DNA of 47,023 nt from Chthonomonadaceae bacterium (GCA_025352825.1 JANXSG010000186.1:1-47023); one strand, 5' to 3'; positions 15,452 to 24,414 are shown, counted from the stretch's first letter. A program made the numbers and translations. The notes: generated by a model not told the origin, from the sequence alone.

Positions 15452-17242
15452 ATGTGTCAGCCACCCTTTCTCATCTTGCTCAACGCTTTCTTTATTCTCA
15501 ATCGAGTCCGACTACTCCTGATGACAATCCTCTTATTTGCTCATGGTTGTAACCGACCGAACTATAGTGCGATGTCCACCCCAATTCCCAAGATTACTAC
15601 AGCTGTCACACCCTTGCCTCCGGCTCATTTCGAAGATGTTGACGCCAACGCAGGCTTGAGATATCTTTGGCAAATCAAGGAGAAACGCCCGCTCAACATC
15701 TTGCAGACTATTGGGAACGGCTGTGCCTTCCTCGATTGCGACCAGGATGGCAATCTCGACATCCTCTTCGTCGGGAAACAACTCGCCCTCTATCGCGGCG
15801 ATGGGCACGGTCATTTCACTGATGTCACAAAACAAGCGGGGCTTGACCGCCTTCATGGGCATTTTCTCGGGTGCGCGGTCGGCGATTACGATAACGATGG
15901 CTACCCCGATATCTATCTCTCCGGGTATCAGACTGGGCTACTGCTGCACAATAGAGGGAGTAAGGGGAAAACGAGCGCAACTGCGTCCCCCCACCAAATA
16001 CCTTACTTCGAGGATGTGACTCAGGCGGCCGGACTGAAGACGCAGCCCTGGGGAACGAGCGCTGCCTGGGTCGAAACTGTTCCTGGATCTGGGAGGCTCG
16101 ACCTGTTCGTCGCAAACTACGCGCGTTTCGGCCCACAGCATGATATCCCACAACTCTGCCTTTTCAACAACATCCAGAGTTCGTGCGGCCCACGCTACTA
16201 CCATCCGCTGAAGGGCGTATTGTATCGCAATCAGGGAAACGGACATTTCACCGATGTCAGCAAGATAAGTGGCATCGATACGACCAGCGGACGCGGACTG
16301 GGTGTGGCGTTTGCCGACCTGGACGGGAGGGGGCTCCCCGCCCTTGCTCTCGCTAACGATGAGATGCCGGGTGATCTGATGATTCCGAAGAGCACAAAAC
16401 CGCCTCTGCGTTACAGCAACGCGGGAGCTTCCTCTGGGTTGGCATATGATCGTGATGGCAACAAGCATGGCGGGATGGGGTTGGACTGGGGCGATTACGA
16501 CAACGACGGCAGGCTCGATCTCCTGGTCACCACGTTCCAGAGCGAGCCGAAATCGCTATACCACAATGACATGGGCAATCAGTTTAGCGATTTCTCTTTC
16601 AACTCGGGTCTGGGAACAGCGATGGCGCCCAATGTGTCGTTCGGCTGCAAGTTCTTCGATTACGACAACGACGGCTGGCTTGATTTAATTATCGCCAGTG
16701 GCCATGTGCAGGACAACATCGAGCAGATTGACACCAGCGCCCATTACCGCCAGCCCACACGCATTTTTCATAATCAAGGGGTTGGTGGTGCGCCACAGTT
16801 TGTGGAGGTGAGTACCAAAGCCGGTACGGCCTCACAACTTCCGATCGTCGGGCGGGGACTCGCCATCGGTGACTACGATAACGACGGTCGGATGGACGCA
16901 CTTGTAGTGGATAGTGAGGGTAAGCCGCTCCTGTTGCACAACCTCACGGAGCCGACCGGCCACTGGTTCGGCATTCGGCTGATAGGGTCAAAGAGCAACC
17001 GCGATGGGTATGGGGCGCGGCTGACGGCGCAGCTCGGCGGACGCACGCTGCTTCGTCATTGCCACGCCGACGGATCCTACCTCTCATCCTCCGATCCGCG
17101 TGTTCACTTTGGACTGGGGACGGCGACACAGGTGGACACTCTTACTATTCGCTGGCCGGATGGCCATCAAGATATTCTGCGGAACCTGCCCGCTGATCGA
17201 TACGTCACCTTCCGAGAAGGAGATAGTGCTGCTCATACGTGA
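15452..17242 (+). CDS. FG-GAP/VCBS repeat lipoprotein with ASPIC/UnbV domain (596 aa)
   Basis: A lipobox is visible at LFAHGC (about residue 33), so the protein is probably a lipoprotein; the start at 15452 could instead be ATG 15521. The body is a beta-propeller of FG-GAP/VCBS blades with Ca-binding DxDxDG loops: DCDQDGNLDILF, VGDYDNDGYPDIYLSG, WGDYDNDGRLDLLVT, FFDYDNDGWLDLIIASG and IGDYDNDGRMDALV. The C-terminal ASPIC/UnbV domain shows GYGARLTAQ, HADGSYLSSSDPRVHFGLG and IRWPDGHQ. This architecture is the CRTAC1 family, extracellular proteins of unclear function often next to TPR genes. Confidence 0.92.
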   Translation: MCQPPFLILLNAFFILNRVRLLLMTILLFAHGCNRPNYSAMSTPIPKITTAVTPLPPAHFEDVDANAGLRYLWQIKEKRPLNILQTIGNGCAFLDCDQDGNLDILFVGKQLALYRGDGHGHFTDVTKQAGLDRLHGHFLGCAVGDYDNDGYPDIYLSGYQTGLLLHNRGSKGKTSATASPHQIPYFEDVTQAAGLKTQPWGTSAAWVETVPGSGRLDLFVANYARFGPQHDIPQLCLFNNIQSSCGPRYYHPLKGVLYRNQGNGHFTDVSKISGIDTTSGRGLGVAFADLDGRGLPALALANDEMPGDLMIPKSTKPPLRYSNAGASSGLAYDRDGNKHGGMGLDWGDYDNDGRLDLLVTTFQSEPKSLYHNDMGNQFSDFSFNSGLGTAMAPNVSFGCKFFDYDNDGWLDLIIASGHVQDNIEQIDTSAHYRQPTRIFHNQGVGGAPQFVEVSTKAGTASQLPIVGRGLAIGDYDNDGRMDALVVDSEGKPLLLHNLTEPTGHWFGIRLIGSKSNRDGYGARLTAQLGGRTLLRHCHADGSYLSSSDPRVHFGLGTATQVDTLTIRWPDGHQDILRNLPADRYVTFREGDSAAHT

Positions 17243-17860
17243 CCTAACAACCTACATACAATTATCACATTGATATTAGTAGGTTTCGAGTGCTCACTGT
17301 TGAACATTTGCACTTACCGTTGCCGCTCGCGCATTTTTTTCCAACTCCGTGTGCCAGTAAGCCATCTGCTCATCACCAGTCAGCGTGCTCAGCCTATCCT
17401 GAATCTCTCCTTGTATTACCTCGGCATCTTCACACAATCAAAAGTCCTCGTCTTCATTTTTAATTACCCCCAGCAAAGAATAAATGGCGACTTTGCCATA
17501 TCCCTCCACGGAATTAACCACATTATAGAATGGGATTTTGCGAAAATTAACAATATCGCGGAAGTTCCTCCTGACGACCAAGGTACATGGCTGACCGCGG
17601 CCCCTGCGACAAGAAGCGCATCAATATATGATTTTCCAAGAACAATTCCAGCAGGAATTCGAACAGATTCTACCGAATCTTTATGTACTATGTACCTATT
17701 ATATCTCTATCTCGTACTACTATTTCCCAGCTACACATCCCTAAGATGCGTGATCGGGCGGAGCATAAAATCGTGAGTTTCTCGGCGCTTTCATTACTAT
17801 CATCTTCTTGCTAATTCATGGGACATTTTGGATATTCCCACCATTCTCGAAACTACCATT
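17243..17860. other. Intergenic region with decayed genes
   Basis: A gap of about 620 bases with lower GC than its neighbours. On the minus strand it holds a broken antitoxin-like gene (17294-17457) and above it a short open stretch (about 17480-17650) that encodes no recognised protein. A plus-strand frame (17270-17776) is present but has no family features. The region looks like the scar of an accessory insertion. Confidence 0.5.
17294..17457 (-). pseudogene. Frameshifted small antitoxin-like gene
   Basis: From ATG 17457 the minus strand encodes MKTRTFDCVKMPR and then stops. In the adjacent frame the sequence continues VIQGEIQDRLSTLTGDEQMA, YWHTELEKNARAATV and ends at 17294. Joined by one frameshift, the product resembles the short proteins beginning K-T-x-T-F-D-C-V-x-M that occur with toxins or in plasmid-like clusters of cyanobacteria and Chloroflexi. 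The frame break near 17416 suggests decay. The family assignment rests on pattern memory. Confidence 0.4.
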
Positions 17861-19516
17861 ATGAATACACTCTACTATGGCGATAATCTCGAAATCCTGC
17901 GCAAGTATATCAAAGACGAAACAATAGATCTTTGCTATATCGATCCACCCTTCAACTCAAAGCGCAACTATAACCAGATTTATAACAATATAGGCGGAGA
18001 GGACAGTGCGCAAGCCCAGGCATTTACTGATACCTGGGAATGGGATGAACAGGCCAATATCGGATATTCGGAAATTCTCGCAAATCACGATGGACGTTTC
18101 GCAGCTCAAACGGTTGATCTTCTAAAGGGGCTTAAGCCTGTCCTGAAACAAGGCAGTTTACTTGCTTACCTAGTTAGTATGACCCTGCGCATGAATGAAA
18201 TTCATCGCACACTTAAACCTACAGGCTCATTCTATCTGCATTGTGACCCGACAGCCAGCCACTACCTTAAGCTTATTCTCGATGCGATATTTGTTGCAAA
18301 AGGTGGACACTTCCTGAACGAAATAGTTTGGTCAAGAACCAATGCTCACAATGTTGCTTCAAAATACTTCCATCGAGTTCAAGACACAATTTTCTTCTAT
18401 ACCAAATCTAAGAATTATACTTGGAATACCCCTTATACAGATTATTCTCCACAACAGTTAAAACGCTACTCTCCTGACCCCGATACCGGTCGTATGGTTA
18501 CAGGGCAGGATTTAACTATGACAGGAAATAAACATCGCAACTTTGCTTGGCGTGGATCTACTCCGCCACCGAATAGGGGTTGGGGGCTTTCGGAAGAGCA
18601 GCTTGAAGCATTATGGGAACAAAGACTGATTTTGACGAAACAAGATGGAACTCCTCGCCTTGACGGACGCAAAGTGTTTCTCGATGAGAAACAGGGCAAG
18701 CCTATCGGTACAATATGGTCAGATATCGAGAGAATTGGAAATACCTCGTCTGAGCGTCTTGGGTATCCTACACAAAAGCCTGAAGCTCTCCTCGAAAGAA
18801 TTATCGCTGCTTCAAGTAATGAGGGTGACACTGTACTGGATGCCTATTGCGGATGTGGCACAACTGTAGCTGTCGCGGAACGCCTTAATCGTAAATGGAT
18901 TGGAATCGACATTACCTATCAGAGTATTGCTCTCATTCTGCGTCGTCTAGAAGCGCAGTATGGCAAAGGAATTCTCGAAACCCTCGCTTTGAACGGCGTG
19001 CCCAAAGATATGGAAGCTGCGGTTGCACTCGCGCTCAAAAAAGATGATCGAGTACGTAAAGAATTCGAGAAATGGGCAGTTCTTACTTATTCTTATAACC
19101 GTGCAGTCGTAAACGACAAAAAGGGAGGCGATGGAGGTATTGATGGAACTGCCTACTTCCTCACTAGCCAAGACACTAATGCGAAAGTCGTATTTCAAGT
19201 CAAAAGCGGAAACGTAGGGCGAGGTGATATCGCTAAACTCAACTCTGATCGACTCCGAGAAGAAGCCGAACTAGCAGTATTACTCACCTTGAAAGAGCCA
19301 ACGAGAGGCATGAGGGAAGAGGCGAGTGGTATAGGAACTTATACACATCCTAATATGCATAAAAATTATCCACGACTACAGATTGTTACCATTGCTGAGA
19401 TGATTGAACTAGGCGCACGACTCGATATTCCACTTCCTCTTGAGGTTCTAAAGACGGCAAGAACCCTTACGGAAAAAGTTCCTCACCCCGAACTCTTCGG
19501 CAAGGATGATGCATGA
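17861..19516 (+). CDS. Fused DNA methyltransferase / Mrr-like nuclease (551 aa)
   Basis: The N-terminal part is a beta-class amino-methyltransferase: motif IV DPPF (YIDPPFNSKRNY, about residues 26-37) comes first, then a long target-recognition region, then the SAM-binding motif DAYCGCGTTVAVA (about residue 326) and RKWIGIDIT. After residue 400 a second domain carries GGDGGIDG (about 422) and VFQVKSGNVG (about 443), the D-(E/Q)xK pattern of Mrr-type nucleases. The single chain probably methylates and cuts DNA, with no separate partner gene near. ATG 17861 gives the conserved start; a TTG 11 codons upstream exists but no Shine-Dalgarno sequence is seen for either. Base use is AT-richer than its neighbours, suggesting transfer. 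Confidence 0.87.
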   Translation: MNTLYYGDNLEILRKYIKDETIDLCYIDPPFNSKRNYNQIYNNIGGEDSAQAQAFTDTWEWDEQANIGYSEILANHDGRFAAQTVDLLKGLKPVLKQGSLLAYLVSMTLRMNEIHRTLKPTGSFYLHCDPTASHYLKLILDAIFVAKGGHFLNEIVWSRTNAHNVASKYFHRVQDTIFFYTKSKNYTWNTPYTDYSPQQLKRYSPDPDTGRMVTGQDLTMTGNKHRNFAWRGSTPPPNRGWGLSEEQLEALWEQRLILTKQDGTPRLDGRKVFLDEKQGKPIGTIWSDIERIGNTSSERLGYPTQKPEALLERIIAASSNEGDTVLDAYCGCGTTVAVAERLNRKWIGIDITYQSIALILRRLEAQYGKGILETLALNGVPKDMEAAVALALKKDDRVRKEFEKWAVLTYSYNRAVVNDKKGGDGGIDGTAYFLTSQDTNAKVVFQVKSGNVGRGDIAKLNSDRLREEAELAVLLTLKEPTRGMREEASGIGTYTHPNMHKNYPRLQIVTIAEMIELGARLDIPLPLEVLKTARTLTEKVPHPELFGKDDA

Positions 19517-19592
19517 TTCTATGTTGTTAATCTCATAATTTGCAGATAATAAAGCCTTAAAATCCTAATTATATATAGCATTAAATAAATAT

Positions 19593-19625
19593 CGACCGCT
19601 CTTTTAAATTGAGAAAGAGCGGTCG
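19593..19625. terminator. Bidirectional hairpin between convergent genes
   Basis: CGACCGCTCTTT and AAAGAGCGGTCG pair perfectly (12 bp) around a 9-base loop, between the stop of the methyltransferase gene and the stop of the minus-strand VCBS-type gene. The flanks are AT-rich with modest T-runs. It is the likely shared terminator. Confidence 0.75.
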
Positions 19626-19655
19626 AAAATGTTAGGCTTGAATTGTCGAACTATT

Positions 19656-21566
19656 CTATCCACCGCACGAAAACTGAACCTTTCCGAAATTCCAGACATT
19701 GACGCCGCTGCTGTCTTCGACGGCATGGACTATCCCAGTCTGTCGCGTGCCGAAATAATCACCGGGTATCCATAGGCCGTTAGGCGTCGCGTACCCAGAC
19801 CATGGCTGAAAGGGTGTTACTTCGAAAGTGCCATCGCCCTTGGAAATCCAGATATTTGCGTTATCTTCTCCATCCACTGCATGAAGTATGTCAGTTTTTC
19901 CATCTCGATTCCAATCACCTGCAATCCATGTCCCATTTGGGATTGCATATCCGGGCCACGGGCTGAATGTGCGTACATCGAATGTTCCGTCTCCGTTCGA
20001 AAGCCATACATGTACTCTATCCGAATTATCTACTGGGTGGAATATATCCGCTTTCCCGTCACCGTTAAAATCACCTATCAGCCAGTCGCCATTCGGCACG
20101 ATATAGCCCGGCCATGGATTAAAGTTTTTTACGTTGAAGGTGCCGTCACCATTCGAGAGCCATACGTTAACGCCATCAGTGCCATCGACCGCATGCACTA
20201 TATCCGCTTTGAAATCGCCGTTAAAATCTCCGATGTACCATTTACCGTTCGGAACAGCATATCCACCCCACGGGCTGAATGGTTTCACATTGTAGGTTCC
20301 ATCGCCGTTAGAAAGCCAGACATTTACACCGTCGCTGTTATCCACCACATGGAGGATATCAGATTTTGCATCCCCCGTGAAATCGCCTGCCAGCCACTGC
20401 CCATTAGTAACTATATAGCCTTGCCACGGGCTGAATGGCTTTACATCGTAAGTTCCATCACCTCGCGAGAACCACGAATTTACACCTTCGCTGTGATCTA
20501 CAGCGTGAACCACATCACTAGCTCTGTCTCCATTATAGTCACCGACTATCCACTGGCCATTAATTACTTTATAGCCAGACCAGGGTGAAAACGACCGCAC
20601 ATCAAAAGTGCCATCTCCGCGCGAAAACCATGTATTTACACCTTCGCTATCAGATACAACATGCAGAATATCGGTATGGCCATCTCTATTGAAATCACCA
20701 GGCAGCCATAGTCCGTTTGTGACCGCATACCCCTGCCATGGGCTGAAGCTGTTTACATTGAAGAAGTTTCGATATGTCCATAATGAGCAGTTTCGTTTGA
20801 TATTGTCCGCGTAGTATTGCACCGTGCCAAATCCCAGATTATCGTCTTTCCAGGCACAGAGATCGCCCCCTTCATCAGATGGCATTCCCGGAACCGTCCA
20901 TCCTGTGCCTGGGAAGGGATCCGTGAACGCCTCCATAATCTCATGCGAAGTAATTGATCCCCATCCGTCCATCCCTGACCCGCACACTCCTCCCTCAGGA
21001 GGCATGGGGCACAAAGCCCAGAACTCATTCGTACCAAACGCGCTATGTTTACCGCACCAGCCACCTTTTACCCTCTGGTTATATTTATCAAAATCTATTC
21101 CTTTAGTAAAAATTAAAAATAGTCTGTTAGCACTAAACTGTGGCAGCTGCCCAATCAGCTGTAAGCCTACTATCTTCCGTTTGAGCTGTTCGTCATCAAT
21201 AAAAGCAGGCGGATTGATCTCTAAATGTACTGCGCTGAGATGAGCGCAGCCGCAGTTGTATTGCCAGATAGTGGGGATTTGGCCTAAAGGAGCGCCTGCA
21301 CCGGAAAGATATGCGGCAAGGCTGCCGAGATAGCCCTGCATGGCATCGATATCGCTCTGAGTAAAGTTTCCCCAGTAGAAGGACACAAGTTCCGCATTTA
21401 CCAGCAGACTGCCGTTTTTATAGGTGAGGGCGGTAAAAGGATCCATCCCTGCATCCAGTCCCACAGGGATATCTGCGAGTTTAATGCCGATGGAACCAGG
21501 GTTTGCGCTTGGTGCGGCTTTCAGTCGAGCAATAATATCTCTCAAGTCCTGTCTATTCGATTCCAT
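19656..21566 (-). CDS. Protein with metallopeptidase-like domain and seven VCBS/FG-GAP repeats (636 aa)
   Basis: The start ATG 21566 follows AAGGAG with a 7-9-base spacer. There is no signal peptide. The N-terminal 280 residues contain SHEIMEAFTDP, a motif of a zincin-like family with a SHE..EA.TDP core, plus many Cys (QYNCGCAHLSAVHLEI, GGWCGKHSAFG, GDLCAWKDD). Then seven repeats of about 51 residues follow, each with FSPWxGY, NGxWxxGDFNGD and VNxWxSxGDGT; the sixth keeps the DxNxDG calcium loop and the last is degenerate. The repeats come from recent tandem duplication, visible as a 153-bp period in DNA. Extracellular action without a signal suggests export by a signal-independent system. 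Confidence 0.82.
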   Translation of the reverse strand: MESNRQDLRDIIARLKAAPSANPGSIGIKLADIPVGLDAGMDPFTALTYKNGSLLVNAELVSFYWGNFTQSDIDAMQGYLGSLAAYLSGAGAPLGQIPTIWQYNCGCAHLSAVHLEINPPAFIDDEQLKRKIVGLQLIGQLPQFSANRLFLIFTKGIDFDKYNQRVKGGWCGKHSAFGTNEFWALCPMPPEGGVCGSGMDGWGSITSHEIMEAFTDPFPGTGWTVPGMPSDEGGDLCAWKDDNLGFGTVQYYADNIKRNCSLWTYRNFFNVNSFSPWQGYAVTNGLWLPGDFNRDGHTDILHVVSDSEGVNTWFSRGDGTFDVRSFSPWSGYKVINGQWIVGDYNGDRASDVVHAVDHSEGVNSWFSRGDGTYDVKPFSPWQGYIVTNGQWLAGDFTGDAKSDILHVVDNSDGVNVWLSNGDGTYNVKPFSPWGGYAVPNGKWYIGDFNGDFKADIVHAVDGTDGVNVWLSNGDGTFNVKNFNPWPGYIVPNGDWLIGDFNGDGKADIFHPVDNSDRVHVWLSNGDGTFDVRTFSPWPGYAIPNGTWIAGDWNRDGKTDILHAVDGEDNANIWISKGDGTFEVTPFQPWSGYATPNGLWIPGDYFGTRQTGIVHAVEDSSGVNVWNFGKVQFSCGG

Positions 21567-21885
21567 TCGTATCTCTCCTTGCACTCGGGTAGGTGAAGTT
21601 CGCAATACTATAGTGAAAAATCAAAACATTATTAGGAATATTACTGGGAAGTCGTCTGAATAATTAGTATATCCTACATTGGGATGCAATAAGTGTGCGA
21701 TTGGTCACGCACATCATGTGTATTAACTCACTATCCTCACGCACGCGCTATCGTTTACACCTCCGAATAGGCTGGATGATCCTATTATAAATAAAGCCCA
21801 TTCATTCCGATCTATACCTCTCGTATCATTTAATGGAGAAGTCTAAAACGAAAAGAATGGGCTTAAGAAGCAATGCGTGAAGAAA
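21567..21885. other. Intergenic region with long-loop inverted repeat
   Basis: AAGCCCATTC (21794-21803) and GAATGGGCTT (21855-21864) are perfect complements separated by 51 bases, just past the stop of the Met-rich peptide gene. They may form part of its transcript end. I see no gene or recognisable promoter in the rest of this stretch. Confidence 0.5.
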
Positions 21886-22161
21886 CTACATCTTGCCTTT
21901 TTCACCAGACATCTTATCGTGCATCATCTTATCGTGCATCATTTTGCCATGCACCATCTTCCCATGTTTCATTTTACCGTGCATTTTTTTGCCGTGCATC
22001 ATTTTTCCGTGCATCATTTTTCCTGATGCCATTTTGTGGGTAGCCATCTTGTCTTTGCCCATTTTATCGGAGTCCATCTTGTCCTGTGCAAACGCAGGCA
22101 TCAGAGTAGCCGAAGTTAAGAGAAGCGCTGTGCAGGCAATCGCGAGCTTGTGACGTAACAT
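21886..22161 (-). CDS. Exported Met/Lys/His-rich pentapeptide (MxKDx-type) repeat protein (91 aa)
   Basis: ATG 22161 follows GAGGAG with a 7-base spacer; the longer frame from 22191 lacks this. Residues 1-25 are a signal peptide (LAIACTALLLTSATLMPAFA). The mature part of about 66 residues is made of 5-residue repeats of the type HGKMM/HGKMK/HDKMM and holds 17 Met, about one in four. Such proteins are known as pentapeptide MXKDX repeat proteins, of unknown role. Its position 71 bases downstream of a YedY/MsrP-like enzyme suggests a sacrificial methionine sink for oxidants, as with MrpX of Azospira. Metal binding through Met and His is an alternative. Confidence 0.85.
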   Translation of the reverse strand: MLRHKLAIACTALLLTSATLMPAFAQDKMDSDKMGKDKMATHKMASGKMMHGKMMHGKKMHGKMKHGKMVHGKMMHDKMMHDKMSGEKGKM

Positions 22162-22193
22162 TGTTATTCTCCTCAATGAAGTGTGATTCATTT

Positions 22194-22215
22194 AATGGCG
22201 ACTTTCCCCGCCATT
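22194..22215 (-). other. Small hairpin between the molybdoenzyme and Met-rich peptide genes
   Basis: AATGGCG and CGCCATT pair (7 bp) around an 8-base loop in the 71-base gap. There is no T-run, so it may be a processing or stabilising structure rather than a terminator. Confidence 0.5.
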
Positions 22216-22232
22216 GTAGGAAGTACGAGACA

Positions 22233-23030
22233 TTAGTGTCCCGAGTACCAGTCGTACCCTCGTTCCGCCCAGAAATCTGGCGGTCGTTGGTTTGTAAATC
22301 GAATAGTTCCGATTCGCTTTATATGCTTAATCCCATATTTTACAGGGATTACAAGCCGCAGCGGTGCACCATGATCCTCAGATAGTGGCTCACCATTCAT
22401 TTCATAACAGAGCAGAGTCTGCGGATGAAGTGCACTCGGCATGTCCAAACCCACGTAGTATTCATCACCTGGAGTCGCCATAGCCACATATTCGGCTAGA
22501 TCGTCCGGTTTTGACTGAATATCTGGCTGAGAGCCGCTGCGAGTCATGGGAAGATGTTTGGCAGCAAAATCAGAAAACTTAACCCCTCCCCAGTGAACTA
22601 TCTGGCTCCAACCCTCGATACATTTGAGTTCGGTCACCATCTCCGTATGAGGCAACTTCTTGATATCAGCCATGGTAAGTGTTATAGGTTCCACATGACC
22701 GTAAACACCCTCAACACTCAAGTTCCACCCATCCGCATCCAGCTCGGCATCTAAACCATCGTTTCCATTTGGTCTGGGTACACCCGCCATCGCTCTTGGG
22801 AACGTGGGGGCAAGCCTGCCGTTACTATAGTATTTACTTGCGAGTTTTTCATTAAACGCCAGGGCTCTTCGGAATGGCCACAGTGTACCATTGTTGTCCT
22901 CCTGAGCGATCAGCCACTGCCAGCCTAAAACCCCGCCAGTAACCACAACACCTGCCTGGATAAAGCTGCGGCGTGAAAGGATTCTGATCTGCTGTTCTGC
23001 ATCTAGTGATGACTTCTTTTTATCGCTCAT
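22233..23030 (-). CDS. YedY/MsrP-like molybdopterin oxidoreductase, Tat-exported (265 aa)
   Basis: A twin-arginine signal (LSRRSFIQAG, then VVVTGGVLGW) marks export with a folded cofactor. The SUOX-fold core carries the molybdenum-binding Cys in VTELKCIEGWSQIVHWGG, matching the RCVEAWSM site of YedY, and later EYYVGLDMPSALHPQTLL, MNGEPLSEDHGAPLRLV and KYGIKHIKRIGTIRF. It probably reduces methionine sulfoxide or another S/N-oxide in the periplasm. The gene overlaps the cytochrome b gene by ATGA (23027-23030), which supports electron supply from the membrane. The exact substrate is uncertain; a sulfite dehydrogenase role is the main alternative. Confidence 0.88.
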   Translation of the reverse strand: MSDKKKSSLDAEQQIRILSRRSFIQAGVVVTGGVLGWQWLIAQEDNNGTLWPFRRALAFNEKLASKYYSNGRLAPTFPRAMAGVPRPNGNDGLDAELDADGWNLSVEGVYGHVEPITLTMADIKKLPHTEMVTELKCIEGWSQIVHWGGVKFSDFAAKHLPMTRSGSQPDIQSKPDDLAEYVAMATPGDEYYVGLDMPSALHPQTLLCYEMNGEPLSEDHGAPLRLVIPVKYGIKHIKRIGTIRFTNQRPPDFWAERGYDWYSGH

Positions 23031-23824
23031 ACTTCCACCTCCGCGTTAGTAGTTCCCATCTGTAACGAGATTTCATGCGCTTCAGGTTCCGTATTAGTTT
23101 TTGCCGGTATTATCGGAACATCTTCCACTTCAATAGTTGTGTTCAGAATTAGAGGAGCTGTTATATCCTCAATACGAACTACTTCATATCCCGTGACCAT
23201 CGCCCGGAAGTTATTCCAGCCGGCTCGAACTACTTGAGTAATATGGATCACAAAGAACACACAGTAACCGATAGTGAGCCAGAAATGGATGAACCTCGCG
23301 ATCATATATCCGCCGAGCAGACTGGCAAGCCATGCGAACTGAACTGGTTTGTAGATGGCGAGCCCTGTAAGCAGAGAACCGGCTCCCATTAAGATAATAC
23401 TGGAATAGGCGATCTGCTGTGCGCCATTAAATTTACGCCTGGGAGGTTCCTTTATACTGAGACGCATGTCGTACAGAACTACCTGCATAGCCTCTCGAAT
23501 GGTATTTTTCCCTGGTACTAGATATCTCCACTCGCCAGATAGAGCAGTGTATATCACGTAGAGAATTCCATTGATTGCAAAGAACCACATGAATAGGAAG
23601 TGCCACGACATGCCTTCGGACAGCCTCTGTTTCATAGTGAACTTAGTGTAGAACCAGTCGGGAAATAGATGCAGCGGCCCCACATGATAGATATCGTTCG
23701 CCCAGTAGATCAGCAGTCCGCTCCAGATCATGATCATGAGCACAGGAAAATTTATCCAATGGAACCATCTTATCGCTAGTGGATGCTTCTTTTCAAGAGT
23801 TTTCATTTCAGTGCGCTGCTCCAT
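23027..23824 (-). CDS. Membrane cytochrome b (265 aa), partner of the molybdoenzyme
   Basis: The chosen ATG at 23824 shares one base with the stop of the redoxin gene (TGATG). The protein has four to five hydrophobic segments and His residues placed as heme ligands: KHPLAIRWFHWINFPVLM, SWHFLFMWFFAINGILYV, AQQIAYSSIILMGAGSL and ARFIHFWLTIGYCVFFVIHI. This is the bacterial di-heme cytochrome b561/hydrogenase-type b family. It would pass electrons from the quinone pool to the exported molybdoenzyme. The soluble, acidic C-terminal tail of about 50 residues is not part of the usual domain. Confidence 0.88.
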   Translation of the reverse strand: MEQRTEMKTLEKKHPLAIRWFHWINFPVLMIMIWSGLLIYWANDIYHVGPLHLFPDWFYTKFTMKQRLSEGMSWHFLFMWFFAINGILYVIYTALSGEWRYLVPGKNTIREAMQVVLYDMRLSIKEPPRRKFNGAQQIAYSSIILMGAGSLLTGLAIYKPVQFAWLASLLGGYMIARFIHFWLTIGYCVFFVIHITQVVRAGWNNFRAMVTGYEVVRIEDITAPLILNTTIEVEDVPIIPAKTNTEPEAHEISLQMGTTNAEVEV

Positions 23825-24414
23825 CAAGGTCTAACCTGCTCTTTGAGCAGCTCTTCTATCTTATTATATAATATATTTTCACCGCCGCCGTTATTCCACT
23901 CTAGTTCGCCTTCCCAATACTCCCGCACATGCCCGTTTTTATCAATGAGGTATACCGTGGGCCAGAACTGCTGTTTCCATCTATTCCAGTTTTTACCTGT
24001 CCTGTCTATCAAAACAGGATATGTAATTCCGATACGCTTTACTTCACGAAAAACGTTACTCGTAATTTTTTCTTCGTCTGTCTCAGGAGTGTGCACCCCT
24101 ATAATTTCTACACCTCGATGAGCGAATTTCTTCTGCCATCGAGTATATATGGGGAGGTTATGTTTACAGTTGATGCAGCCAAAAGTCCAGAAATGTACAA
24201 TAGTAACTTTTCCTTTTCGGCTGGATAACTTTATGGGAGACTTATCTGGGGTATTAATCCAGGATGTACCCACCAGTTCTGGTGCTGGAAGATCTAAAAT
24301 TACAGGATTGCTCTGTGCATTGACTCCTCCGCTGATGGCAAGGGCAGCGATACATAATCCCGCAACTATTCCATATTTCCCGAACAGACCATTCTTTTTT
24401 GAAAATCGGCTCAT
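23824..24414 (-). CDS. Exported TlpA/DipZ-like thioredoxin-fold protein (196 aa)
   Basis: A signal peptide (GIVAGLCIAALAISGGVNA) is followed by an AhpC/TSA-redoxin fold with the active site WTFGCINCKHN, a C-x-x-C pair at about residues 80-83, and the downstream WPTVYLIDKNGHV with the cis-Pro element. It probably reduces disulfides or feeds reducing power to a periplasmic partner. The next gene overlaps it by one base, so it is first of a three-gene operon redoxin, cytochrome b, molybdoenzyme. GGAG lies just before the ATG at 24414. Confidence 0.88.
   Translation of the reverse strand: MSRFSKKNGLFGKYGIVAGLCIAALAISGGVNAQSNPVILDLPAPELVGTSWINTPDKSPIKLSSRKGKVTIVHFWTFGCINCKHNLPIYTRWQKKFAHRGVEIIGVHTPETDEEKITSNVFREVKRIGITYPVLIDRTGKNWNRWKQQFWPTVYLIDKNGHVREYWEGELEWNNGGGENILYNKIEELLKEQVRP

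Noticed and set aside
17270-17776. Plus-strand frame of 168 codons
   Set aside because: No domain, odd composition, and the opposite strand holds a better-supported decayed gene.
19660-20760. Regular 153-bp repetition that could be taken for a CRISPR-like array
   Set aside because: The period is a coding repeat (VCBS blades) in one intact frame, without spacers.
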